This document shows, in pieces, positions 37,515 through 46,337 of a DNA stretch of 64,000 bases (positions within the stretch are counted from its first letter, which is position 1; each line of letters starts with the position of its first letter). Source of the stretch: Pseudoalteromonas lipolytica (GTDB lineage: Bacteria; Pseudomonadota; Gammaproteobacteria; Enterobacterales; Alteromonadaceae). The position numbers were made by a program, and so were the translations under genes. The notes under the pieces were generated by a model that saw only the letters and a program-made list of their open reading frames with translations, was not told the DNA's origin and searched no databases. The DNA is taken from positions 345,887-409,886 of the forward strand of contig NZ_LJTC01000001.1 in the NCBI RefSeq assembly GCF_001306915.1, written 5' to 3'.

Positions 37515-39842
37515 ATGATTGATTCTTCTTTGAGTCCCTGGGCTCGCACACTCTCAAGCTTTATTTCTAAGTACGGTGAGTTTAAAACTGCCGCTGCCTG
37601 TTATGCCTTATTACTGGTCATGTCGCTGATTTTATCGTGCATGTTTTATTATGTAGCAGTCGGTACGGTAACTTTAGTTGATGTTTTAGCTGTGTTGTTT
37701 TTTACCGCAGTAGTATCGCCGATATTAATAACAGTGCTGCTCAATTCTATTCGCCAGTTAGAAGCATCTTATAGTTATCTAGATAGCGCAACCAAACAAG
37801 AGAAACTGCTCAATCAAACGCTAAAAGACAATATCAGTCGCTTAAACGAAGAGATTGATGAACGTAAAATGGCGTTTCATGCTAAGCACAGAGCAATAGA
37901 AGAACTTAGACGCGAAATTGCTGAGCGTAAGAAAACTCAACAAGAACTAGCTCAACAAGGCATGTTATTACGCTCTATTGTCGACTCATCTCCCGATTTG
38001 TTTTATTACCGCGACAACAATGGTGTGTTTGCTGGCTGTAATAAAATGTTCGAACAAGTGATTGGTAAAAGCAGCGATGAGTTAATCGGCAAGAGTGTCG
38101 AAGAAATCTATCCAAGTGATTATTTACCGGAGGTACTTCGCACCGATAAAAAAGTATCTCAAACTCACCAAGCTCTTACACTTGACGTTGAATACCCTGT
38201 TAATGGTGAAAAGCGTTGGTTTGAGATGCGTAAGTTACCCTTTATTAATGAAAAAGGTGAGTACATTGGTTTACTTGCCTTTGGCCGTGATATCACCAGT
38301 CGTAAAGAGGCGGCTCAGGCCCTTGAAGCGGCTTACAAAGATAAAGGTAAATTCATTGCGACTCTAAGTCATGAACTAAGAACACCGCTTAACGGTATAG
38401 TGGGTTTAACCCGCATGTTGCTAGATACAGAACTTGATAAACAACAACGTAGTTGGTGTAACACGGTATTCTCAAGCGCCGAAACCCTTGGCAATATATT
38501 TAACGATATTATCGACTTGGATAAAATTGATCGTGAGCAGCTTGATATTGTTGCTGACTCAGTCAATGTGGCCGACTTTATAAATGATGTGGTGAACTTT
38601 GCAGGCTTAATTGCTGAGCAAAAGGGGCTTGAGTTCAATATTAAACGCAAAGGTACGTTAGACGTTTATGCGTCACTTGATCCGACTCGTTTACGTCAAG
38701 TTGTTTGGAATCTCATCAATAATGCGGTTAAGTTCACCCAACAGGGTCATGTTGAGCTTGAATGTCGCCGTGAGAATCGCGCTGATGGGCCTTGGTTAGT
38801 GATGCGTGTAAGCGACACCGGTCAAGGCATTCCTCAAGAGCAGCTGCACCGTATTTTTGACATGTACTATAAGGCACCTGATATCAAAGGCACCAATGCA
38901 ATTGGTTCAGGGATTGGTCTTGCAGTAACTAAAGCACTTGTTACTGCGATGAAAGGTGAAATCAATGTCAGCAGTACTGAAGGTGAAGGCAGTGTTTTTG
39001 TTGTCGAAATTCCCCTTAAGCTTTGTATTGCGCCAGCTGAGCAAAGTTATGCGGTACGCAGCTTAAATATTCTTTTAGTTGAAGATGTGCCGCTAAATGC
39101 TGAGATTGCTACCAACTTACTTGAGCAGCGTGGCCACGAAGTTATTTGGGCTGAAACTGGTGAAGATGCGCTGTCGTTTGTCTACACAGAAGATGACTTA
39201 GACCTCGTTTTACTTGATATGCAATTACCAGACATCAATGGTGATGAAGTTGCTCGTCAAATTCGTGATGATGAGCACTTTGATAAGCTGCCAATCGTTG
39301 CCTTGACTGCCAACGTGCGTAGTGCCGAAGAAGAACTTGCGGGTATTAATATTCAAGGTGCACTCGCTAAGCCTATCAACACCACAAAACTCGATAAAAT
39401 GCTCGGCGAGCTATTTGATATAAAACAGCAACAAAATTGTCAGTCTGAGCCAATTAAAGCCGTGACGGAAAAAGACTTATCGGGTATACGTGTTGAGCTT
39501 CTCGATATAGAAACCATCGAAGACTTTGTAGGCTCAATGGGGCTGGTTATTTTTAATCGTAGCTGTGAGTTATTTAATAAGTTAAACCCTCAGTATCAAA
39601 CTGAGCTAGCAGATGCGTTAGCTGAAGATGATAGAGAAGAATACAAATCGGTGGCGCATAAATTGAAAGGTGCAGCTGGCTCTGTAGGCTTAAACGATGT
39701 GCAGTTACATGCTAAGAAGATGGAACACGGCGCGCTTGAAGAAAGTAGTGAAGAGTTACAACAGTGGCTTAATGAACTTGCAGTTAAAATAAATGAAGGG
39801 CGTGACGCCCTCCAATTATTCTTACAGCAGTTAGAAGATTAA
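37515..39842 (+). CDS. arcB: Aerobic respiration control hybrid sensor kinase ArcB
   Basis: A membrane sensor that phosphorylates ArcA when quinones are reduced. 775 residues, similar to E. coli ArcB (778). Two transmembrane helices lie at about 24-46 and 54-77, followed by a coiled-coil linker (about 90-145) and a PAS domain (about 148-270, SIVDSSPDLFYYRDN). The HisKA domain has His286 (LSHELRTPLNG). The ATPase has DTGQGIP and GSGIGLAV. A receiver domain has Asp568 (LLDMQLPDING), and an HPt domain has His715 (AHKLKGAAGSVG). It converges on arcA with a 6-bp gap, a linkage not seen in E. coli. Confidence 0.93.
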   Translation: MIDSSLSPWARTLSSFISKYGEFKTAAACYALLLVMSLILSCMFYYVAVGTVTLVDVLAVLFFTAVVSPILITVLLNSIRQLEASYSYLDSATKQEKLLNQTLKDNISRLNEEIDERKMAFHAKHRAIEELRREIAERKKTQQELAQQGMLLRSIVDSSPDLFYYRDNNGVFAGCNKMFEQVIGKSSDELIGKSVEEIYPSDYLPEVLRTDKKVSQTHQALTLDVEYPVNGEKRWFEMRKLPFINEKGEYIGLLAFGRDITSRKEAAQALEAAYKDKGKFIATLSHELRTPLNGIVGLTRMLLDTELDKQQRSWCNTVFSSAETLGNIFNDIIDLDKIDREQLDIVADSVNVADFINDVVNFAGLIAEQKGLEFNIKRKGTLDVYASLDPTRLRQVVWNLINNAVKFTQQGHVELECRRENRADGPWLVMRVSDTGQGIPQEQLHRIFDMYYKAPDIKGTNAIGSGIGLAVTKALVTAMKGEINVSSTEGEGSVFVVEIPLKLCIAPAEQSYAVRSLNILLVEDVPLNAEIATNLLEQRGHEVIWAETGEDALSFVYTEDDLDLVLLDMQLPDINGDEVARQIRDDEHFDKLPIVALTANVRSAEEELAGINIQGALAKPINTTKLDKMLGELFDIKQQQNCQSEPIKAVTEKDLSGIRVELLDIETIEDFVGSMGLVIFNRSCELFNKLNPQYQTELADALAEDDREEYKSVAHKLKGAAGSVGLNDVQLHAKKMEHGALEESSEELQQWLNELAVKINEGRDALQLFLQQLED

Positions 39843-39848
39843 TTCTAA

Positions 39849-40565
39849 TTAGCTGTCGATTTTACCAATGAAACGATAGCCTTCACCATGGATGGTGCTG
39901 ATCAGCTCAGAGGTGCTGTTATCGCTTTCAAAGTGTTTTCTGATACGACGAATGGTTACGTCTACAGTACGGTCATTTGCGCGAAGCTCACGGCCAGTCA
40001 TGTGCTTAATTAATTGCTCACGGCTGAAAATACGGCCCGGTGAATCGAGCATTAAACGAAGTGCGCGGTATTCACCTTTAGGTAAACGCTTAGCGTCGCC
40101 ACTTGGAGATGTTAAACAACGGCTGTTTTCATCAAGTTCCCAACCGTTAAATGTAATAACACCATTTGTTTCGATATTCGCTTCTTCGCCACCTAATGCT
40201 GTGCGCGAAATAAGGTTACGAGCACGAATAGTTAATTCGCGAGGGTTGAATGGTTTTGTGATGTAATCATCAGCACCAATTTCAAGACCTAAAATGCGAT
40301 CAACGTCGTTGTCACGACCTGTTAAGAAAATTAAACCAACATTACGTTTTTGACGTAATTCACGCGCTAAAATAAGCCCGTTTTTACCTGGTAGGTTGAT
40401 ATCCATAACTACAAGGTTCACATCATCATTATTTGTAAGCTTGTCATGCATATCATCGCCATCAATGGCTTCAATAACTTTGTAACCTTCGGCTTCAAAT
40501 AAACTAACGAGGTTTAGTCGAGTTACGTCTTCATCCTCTACGATCAGAATGACTGGCGTTTGCAT
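39849..40565 (-). CDS. arcA: Response regulator ArcA
   Basis: An OmpR-family regulator of respiratory genes, phosphorylated by ArcB. 238 residues, opening [15 protein letters not shown]. The phospho-acceptor is Asp55 in [11 protein letters not shown], and [20 protein letters not shown] is nearly identical to E. coli ArcA. The C-terminal winged helix includes [20 protein letters not shown] and the [12 protein letters not shown] recognition helix. It converges with arcB, so each has its own promoter. Confidence 0.96.
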   Translation of the reverse strand: MQTPVILIVEDEDVTRLNLVSLFEAEGYKVIEAIDGDDMHDKLTNNDDVNLVVMDINLPGKNGLILARELRQKRNVGLIFLTGRDNDVDRILGLEIGADDYITKPFNPRELTIRARNLISRTALGGEEANIETNGVITFNGWELDENSRCLTSPSGDAKRLPKGEYRALRLMLDSPGRIFSREQLIKHMTGRELRANDRTVDVTIRRIRKHFESDNSTSELISTIHGEGYRFIGKIDS

Positions 40566-40670
40566 TGTATATTAACCTTTTCGGAAATTTTATTTACAAA
40601 AATTCGGTATTATCAAGCAAAACCGAATACTAGAGATTATAGGATTAGATCCAATTGTTAACAAGTAAAA

Positions 40671-41195
40671 TCAATTTGGATAAAACTTAGCCATAGCTAA
40701 CAATCGAGATTGCACTTTAAAGTTATGCTGCAATACGTGCTGCTTATTGATATACAGTCGGATTTTATTTCCTTCTTGAACCAGAGAGGCTATTCCGCCT
40801 TTCTCTAAAAAGCGAATACTTTCACCTATCGTTAAAGTATTTAATGAAATTGTATCGGTCCAAAGTGGAAGTATATCATTTTCTAATGTTTCATCAATGT
40901 ATGTGATATCACAAATCTGAGAAAGTTCAGAAATTTGCTGAGTTTTTTTCACTAAAATAACGTTGATAGGTTTTTTGTTAATTTGCAGTTCACTTTTGTC
41001 CTTTAGGAACGACCCAGGCCCTGTTTCTACATTATAAAAACAGAAAGAAATAGGTGGAGGATCCATGCTTTCAGTAAACTTAGTGAACTTAGCAATTTGA
41101 TATAAAAACGCCGATTTTACTTGTTCTGGTGATTTTGCAAAACTCGGGGTGGCGTAAATAACAAAAGCAAAAAGGCAACATATGATTTTCATCAT
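40671..41195 (-). CDS. YfiR family periplasmic protein (DUF4154)
   Basis: 174 residues with a signal peptide (about 1-20, ending PSFAK). The family core follows: QVKSAFLYQIAKFTKFTES, the IDETLENDILPLW middle and GGIASLVQEGNKIRLYINKQ near the end, as in YfiR. In Pseudomonas, YfiR represses the diguanylate cyclase YfiN from the periplasm in response to redox and envelope cues. Its start overlaps the preceding sensor-kinase gene by 4 bp, so they are translated together, and it probably gates that kinase. Confidence 0.88.
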   Translation of the reverse strand: MMKIICCLFAFVIYATPSFAKSPEQVKSAFLYQIAKFTKFTESMDPPPISFCFYNVETGPGSFLKDKSELQINKKPINVILVKKTQQISELSQICDITYIDETLENDILPLWTDTISLNTLTIGESIRFLEKGGIASLVQEGNKIRLYINKQHVLQHNFKVQSRLLAMAKFYPN

Positions 41196-42814
41196 GCATT
41201 ACCTTCAGATAAGGGCAGAGTAATAATAAAATGAGCACCCTCGGTATTTAACTCATCGTGAATTATTGTACCGCCTAAGGCTTGGGTTACCAGGTTATAA
41301 ACTAAATGCATACCTAGTCCACTTCCACCTTCGCCTCGTTTGGTTGTCACAAATGGGTCGAAAATACGTTTTCGAATCGTCTTTTCAACACCAACGCCAT
41401 TATCGAAATAGTGAATAATAAAGCTGCTTTCATTGCGCTCAACGTTAAAGGTGATCTCGTTATCAAGCTCGTCGCTAAAACCATGGATCACAGAGTTACT
41501 CAATAACTGCTGTAACACCTGCTGTAATGGTCCCGATTTAGTCTCAATACTAAAGTCATTATTGCAGTTAATCGTGATTTTAGGGTTGCGATATTGTATT
41601 TCTGAGCGCATCGACATAATCACATCATTTAATAAATTATATAAGTTTACGTTAGTGGTTATTTCGACATCTTGATTAACTGCCACTTTCTTAAAGCTTG
41701 AGACTAGCTCTGCGGCTCGGTTTAAGTTGCGATAGATAAGATCTAGATTTTCAATGCCATCAGTTATAAAGCGTTTTAAATGTGCTGAGGTGAGTGTTTT
41801 TTGCTCAAACTGCGCGTTGATTTCTGCCAGCTTGTCACGCAGCAAAGTTGAACCCGTAATACCTAAGCCGATAGGTGTATTTACCTCATGGGCTACACCT
41901 GCAACCATTTGCCCTAAAGAGGCCATTTTTTCATTTTCTACTATTTGATTTTGGTATTGATGCATACGCTCAAGTGTATTGAGTAGTTCTTGGTTAGCCT
42001 CACGCAAGGCAATAGTACGTTGATTTACTTTCTCTTCAAGACTTTGGTTAAGCTGTTTTATTTCTTGTTTGTCTTTTTCGTGGCGCTCGATTTGCTTTTG
42101 GGTTCGGGCAAGCATGATATTTAAGCTGCTAGAAAGCTGATTAATTTCATCGACATTAGTTTTTTGTGCGCGAGTATCATAGTTATGGTTTTTTGACACA
42201 TCTTGAAGCAAGTTACTCAGTTCATCAATTGGGTTCGCAATACGTTTTTGAATACGCAGAGCAACAAAATACACCAACACTAAAACAAATAGGGTTAGTA
42301 AAATATCAATAAAGATTTTACGGTTAATATACTGATTGAGCCTATCTAAGCCACCACGAACATAGGCATAGCCAATCACTTCTCCTTCATATTTGATTGG
42401 TTTTATTAATTCTATTACATCATCTTTAAACTTTGGCTCAGACAGCTCGCTGATACTGTTTACTTTGATAGGAACTGGCGGAGTTCTATTGGCATTAAAG
42501 CTGCTGAAAAAAACAGGCTCATTCGATAATTCGTCAATTGCGTATATGTGAATGTTTTTAATGAGCGGCACTGTCTCGAAAGATTTTAGGCGCTCTGTTT
42601 CAGTTTCGTTATCATCAAATAACACTGTGACCTGGGCGTTATATGCAATAATTTCAGATAGAATAGTTATTTTATCGACAATTAAGGCTTTTTGTTCTTT
42701 TACATCTAGGTAGGTCGAAATAGAGATAGACAAAGACAAGCACAACGCAGTAACAAGCATAACCGCATTAGTTAATGCCTTACGAATACTCGTTTGTGCC
42801 GATAAAATTGACAT
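41192..42814 (-). CDS. Sensor histidine kinase with a YfiN-like periplasmic domain
   Basis: 540 residues. Transmembrane helix 1 lies at about 14-35. A periplasmic CHASE8-like domain follows (about 36-165: LSEIIAYNAQVTVLFDDNET and IKNIHIYAIDELS, the pattern seen in YfiN). Transmembrane helix 2 (about 168-187) leads to HAMP (to about 240) and a coiled coil (about 240-297). The HisKA-type box has His309 (GVAHEVNTPIG), and the ATPase ends with GEGGSGLGMHLVYNLV. There is no receiver domain and no GGDEF, so it differs from YfiN only in its output module. Paired with yfiR in one operon. The partner response regulator is not in the window. Confidence 0.9.
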   Translation of the reverse strand: MSILSAQTSIRKALTNAVMLVTALCLSLSISISTYLDVKEQKALIVDKITILSEIIAYNAQVTVLFDDNETETERLKSFETVPLIKNIHIYAIDELSNEPVFFSSFNANRTPPVPIKVNSISELSEPKFKDDVIELIKPIKYEGEVIGYAYVRGGLDRLNQYINRKIFIDILLTLFVLVLVYFVALRIQKRIANPIDELSNLLQDVSKNHNYDTRAQKTNVDEINQLSSSLNIMLARTQKQIERHEKDKQEIKQLNQSLEEKVNQRTIALREANQELLNTLERMHQYQNQIVENEKMASLGQMVAGVAHEVNTPIGLGITGSTLLRDKLAEINAQFEQKTLTSAHLKRFITDGIENLDLIYRNLNRAAELVSSFKKVAVNQDVEITTNVNLYNLLNDVIMSMRSEIQYRNPKITINCNNDFSIETKSGPLQQVLQQLLSNSVIHGFSDELDNEITFNVERNESSFIIHYFDNGVGVEKTIRKRIFDPFVTTKRGEGGSGLGMHLVYNLVTQALGGTIIHDELNTEGAHFIITLPLSEGNA

Positions 42815-42934
42815 GCGCTATAGAAAGCCTAAATTTTTATTTTATTAGTAAGAGTTTAGTCTAGCAAAGACATTTGAAAGTAACTAAATATTTTAAAAAA
42901 TATTTTTGCTACGAATAAGCTATTTACTCAACTT

Positions 42935-43963
42935 TTATTTAGCTGAGTAAACTGCAAATTTTGTATTTTTGAAATCGGTACTGTATTGGCCAAATTGCGC
43001 TTCTAAAATAGGTGGGTATTTTAAGAAGCTGTTTGCAACTATGGTCAGTTTACCTTGCTTACTCAAGTGTTGCTTTGCAGAGCTAAGAAATGCCTCGGCA
43101 ATGGTGTAATCAGTGGCAATACCGGTGTGGAAAGGAGGGTTACTGATGATTAAGTCGAATTTACCATTAATATCAGATAAGCCATCACTTAATACCGCTT
43201 GGCCTTTAAGGTTATTTAATGCAAGTGTTTGCTCTGTGGCGTAAGTAGCAAGAGCACTTACATCGCTACATACAAACTCAAGCTCAGGCTGCTTTTTTCC
43301 TAAATAAGTAGCAATAATGCCTGCGCCACATGCAAAGTCGAGCACTTTACCCTTGCTAATACTTGGCGCATTATTTAGAAGTACCGCGGTACCTACATCA
43401 AGCGCACCGTGGTTAAATACGCCCGGCACACTAATCGCCGTAAATTCAATATCGCCGGCTTTCACTTGAAATTGCTTATGATAACGACCGATAGCAAAGT
43501 TATCGTTTAGCGTAAGCTCAGAGAATAAATACAAAATACAGTGCTTGGCACTATCGATTTTGTTACTAAAACCACAGTGATCTTTTAGTTGTTTCTCTGC
43601 TGATTTAACACCGCTTTTATTTTCACCTACCACAAATAGTTGCGCGTCTTGATTACAAACAGCACGAATGTTATCGAGGCACATTTGTGCTTCGGGCTTA
43701 GCTTTTGGGTAATAATAGATAACTAAATCGTAGTTATTATCTGGAATAGTGTGGCTAACCACAGCATGTACACCGGCAATTTTGCTAGCATACATGGCAT
43801 TTGCGTGGTTATAACTGAACGCAGTAATTTTTGCGTCAGGGTTTAGCGTTTTAAGTTCGCGTAAGAAGCCATCTTGCTCAAAGTTAACCACTAAAATCGA
43901 TTGTCCAACAAGTTCGTCTTCATTTCGAAGCAATAATAAACTTGGGTTGGTTAACTTACTCAT
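42935..43963 (-). CDS. rsmC: 16S rRNA (guanine(1207)-N(2))-methyltransferase
   Basis: It methylates G1207 of 16S rRNA with SAM. 342 residues in two methyltransferase-like halves. The N-terminal half is degenerate. The C-terminal half has the SAM motif VLDFACGAGIIATYLGKK and catalytic NPPFHTG. Length matches E. coli RsmC (343). It is 16 bp downstream of trmB on the same strand. Confidence 0.94.
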   Translation of the reverse strand: MSKLTNPSLLLLRNEDELVGQSILVVNFEQDGFLRELKTLNPDAKITAFSYNHANAMYASKIAGVHAVVSHTIPDNNYDLVIYYYPKAKPEAQMCLDNIRAVCNQDAQLFVVGENKSGVKSAEKQLKDHCGFSNKIDSAKHCILYLFSELTLNDNFAIGRYHKQFQVKAGDIEFTAISVPGVFNHGALDVGTAVLLNNAPSISKGKVLDFACGAGIIATYLGKKQPELEFVCSDVSALATYATEQTLALNNLKGQAVLSDGLSDINGKFDLIISNPPFHTGIATDYTIAEAFLSSAKQHLSKQGKLTIVANSFLKYPPILEAQFGQYSTDFKNTKFAVYSAK

Positions 43964-43979
43964 GCTGCTTTACCTTTTG

Positions 43980-44705
43980 TTACTTAGTACGCTCAAACAT
44001 TAGATCCCATACGCCGTGACCTAAACGGTGACCGCGCTGCTCAAATTTTGTCAGTGGACGTGAATCTGGGCGAGGAACGTAATCGTTAGTTTCTGATTGG
44101 TTTTTGTAACCTTCAGCAACTTGCATTACTTCAAGCATATGCTCAGCATAATTTTCCCAGTCAGTCGCCATATGGAAAACACCGCCAATTTTTAATTTGC
44201 TACGTAACTTTTGCGCAAACTCTGGTTGTACGATACGACGCTTATGGTGACGTTTTTTATGCCATGGATCAGGGAAGAATAATTGCAGCTTAGATAAGCT
44301 TTCATCGGCAATACAATCAGCTAGAACTTCAACTGCATCGTGTTCGAATACGCGTAAGTTTGTTACACCTGCTTCGTCGGCATCCATTAAACAGGCACCT
44401 ACACCTGGGCGGTGAACTTCAATACCGATGAAGTTAAGCTCTGGTGCGTTTTTAGCCATTTCGACTAGCGATTTACCCATACCAAAACCGATTTCTAGTA
44501 CCACATCGTTATCGTTACCAAACACTTCTTTTAGGTTTAGCATGCCATTTTTATGCTCAAGGCCCATCGTTGGCCAACACTTCTCGATGGCTGCCGCTTG
44601 GCCTTTTGTGAGGCGACCTTCGCGCTTTACGAAACTACGAATCGTGCGGATATATTTACCCTCTTGCTTTGCTTGCTCGAGGTTTGGGTTACTTGAGTCA
44701 CTCAT
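43980..44705 (-). CDS. trmB: tRNA (guanosine(46)-N(7))-methyltransferase
   Basis: It forms m7G46 in the variable loop of tRNA. 241 residues with the SAM-binding [16 protein letters not shown], the [20 protein letters not shown] signature (catalytic Asp) and the C-terminal [19 protein letters not shown]. Divergent from mutY, with about 218 bp between them. Confidence 0.96.
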   Translation of the reverse strand: MSDSSNPNLEQAKQEGKYIRTIRSFVKREGRLTKGQAAAIEKCWPTMGLEHKNGMLNLKEVFGNDNDVVLEIGFGMGKSLVEMAKNAPELNFIGIEVHRPGVGACLMDADEAGVTNLRVFEHDAVEVLADCIADESLSKLQLFFPDPWHKKRHHKRRIVQPEFAQKLRSKLKIGGVFHMATDWENYAEHMLEVMQVAEGYKNQSETNDYVPRPDSRPLTKFEQRGHRLGHGVWDLMFERTK

Positions 44706-44923
44706 ATATTTTGGCCTGATAAAAATACTGACGATAGAAAAAGGGTGCGTATTATCCCTGACCTGCGCCTTGAGTACAATAGTCTGGGCTTGTTTATCTT
44801 ATGAGATTAATATTGCAGCCATATGCTAGCTATTTAGGCAAAGTAGGGGCTGTTCGACTTGCTTGGCCTAACCAACTGCAATAGACTTGGCCGCAATGAG
44901 CTTCAGCAAGTAAAGATGTTATT

Positions 44924-46000
44924 TTGAATTTAAGCAATAAGGAGTCAACTTGGTTTGCAAACCAAGTGGTTGACTGGTACCACCTTCACGGCCGTAAAAC
45001 TCTCCCTTGGCAGTTAAATAAAACCCCTTATAAGGTATGGATCTCTGAGGTCATGCTACAGCAGACTCAAGTGGTGACTGTTATTCCATACTTTGAAAAG
45101 TTTATGCAAAGCTTTCCTGACATTATTGCGCTTGCTAATGCCGATGAAGATCAGGTGTTACACCATTGGACTGGCCTTGGCTACTACGCCCGAGCGCGTA
45201 ACTTACATAAAACTGCAAAAATAGTCCGTGATAACTACCAAGGTGAGTTTCCAACTACGCTTGAAGAAGTAATGGACTTGCCGGGTATTGGTCGTTCAAC
45301 GGCAGGGGCTATCTTGTCTTTATCGCTTGGTCAACATCATCCAATTTTAGATGGCAATGTTAAACGAGTGCTAGCACGCTTTTTTATGGTTGAAGGCTGG
45401 TACGGAGTGAAAAAGGTCGAAAATCAACTTTGGTCATTATCATCGCAATTAACGCCTAAAGAGTCGGTTACTGAGTTTAATCAGGCAATGATGGATTTAG
45501 GTGCAAGCCTTTGTTCACGTAGTAAGTTTGACTGTGAGCCTTGTCCTTTGAATAGTAAATGCCTTGCTTTTAAAGAAGGTAAAGTAAAAGAGTTCCCGCA
45601 TTCAAAGCCTAAAAAAGCTGTACCGAAAAAGTCATGCCATCAGCTCATTCTAGCCTGCGACAATAAAGTGCTTATGGAAAAGCGCCCAAGCTCAGGGATA
45701 TGGGGTGGATTGTTTGGCTTTTTTGAGTTTAGCGAATTAACTGAGTTAGAAACATTTTTAGCCCAGCATGGTTTATCAAACAATACGCAAGCACTTGAAG
45801 CCTTTACCCATGTATTTTCGCATTTTGAGCTAACCATCAATCCACATGTTTTAACCTTGCCGAGCATTCCAGATCTCATTAATGAACGACAACTGGTTTG
45901 GTATCCGCTTGATGAGTCTGTTGAGGTTGGTCTTGCTGCACCAACGAAAAAGCTGGTTAAACAATTAAGCGCAATAGATTACAATAGCATCACGCAATAA
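44924..46000 (+). CDS. mutY: Adenine DNA glycosylase MutY
   Basis: It removes adenine mispaired with 8-oxoguanine. 358 residues with a TTG start at 44924 and a weak ribosome-binding site. The HhH-GPD domain has [34 protein letters not shown] and catalytic Asp in [12 protein letters not shown]. The [4Fe-4S] cluster cysteines are in [19 protein letters not shown]-terminal NUDIX-like domain recognises 8-oxoG. It is followed 15 bp later by yggX, as in E. coli. Confidence 0.96.
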   Translation: MNLSNKESTWFANQVVDWYHLHGRKTLPWQLNKTPYKVWISEVMLQQTQVVTVIPYFEKFMQSFPDIIALANADEDQVLHHWTGLGYYARARNLHKTAKIVRDNYQGEFPTTLEEVMDLPGIGRSTAGAILSLSLGQHHPILDGNVKRVLARFFMVEGWYGVKKVENQLWSLSSQLTPKESVTEFNQAMMDLGASLCSRSKFDCEPCPLNSKCLAFKEGKVKEFPHSKPKKAVPKKSCHQLILACDNKVLMEKRPSSGIWGGLFGFFEFSELTELETFLAQHGLSNNTQALEAFTHVFSHFELTINPHVLTLPSIPDLINERQLVWYPLDESVEVGLAAPTKKLVKQLSAIDYNSITQ

Positions 46001-46015
46001 GAGTAGAGAGCAATT

Positions 46016-46288
46016 ATGGCACGTACAGTATTTTGTCAAAAGTTACAAAAAGAAGCTGAAGGCTTAGGCTTCCAACTATACCCAGGTGAGCTTGGTGAAA
46101 AGATTTTCAACAACATCAGTAAAGAAGCGTGGGGCCAATGGCAACACAAGCAAACAATGCTGATCAACGAAAAACACCTGAACATGATGGACCCAGAGCA
46201 CCGTGCTTTTTTAGAAGAGCAAATGGTGGGTTTCTTATTTGAAGGTAAAGACGTAGAAATAGAAGGCTACCGTCCACCAGAAAAATAA
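46016..46288 (+). CDS. yggX: Fe(2+)-trafficking protein YggX
   Basis: 90 residues, full length for the family, starting [20 protein letters not shown] with the conserved Cys7. It protects iron-sulfur clusters from oxidants. Co-transcribed with mutY, itself an Fe-S enzyme. Confidence 0.97.
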   Translation: MARTVFCQKLQKEAEGLGFQLYPGELGEKIFNNISKEAWGQWQHKQTMLINEKHLNMMDPEHRAFLEEQMVGFLFEGKDVEIEGYRPPEK

Positions 46289-46304
46289 GCGCATAATCAA
46301 AAGT

Positions 46305-46329
46305 AAAAAGGGCCGTAATGGCCCTTTTT
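46305..46329. terminator. Bidirectional terminator between yggX and the hybrid kinase
   Basis: AAAAAGGGCC (46305-46314) pairs with GGCCCTTTTT (46320-46329) around a 5-nt loop. Confidence 0.93.
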
Positions 46330-46337
46330 GATCTGTA

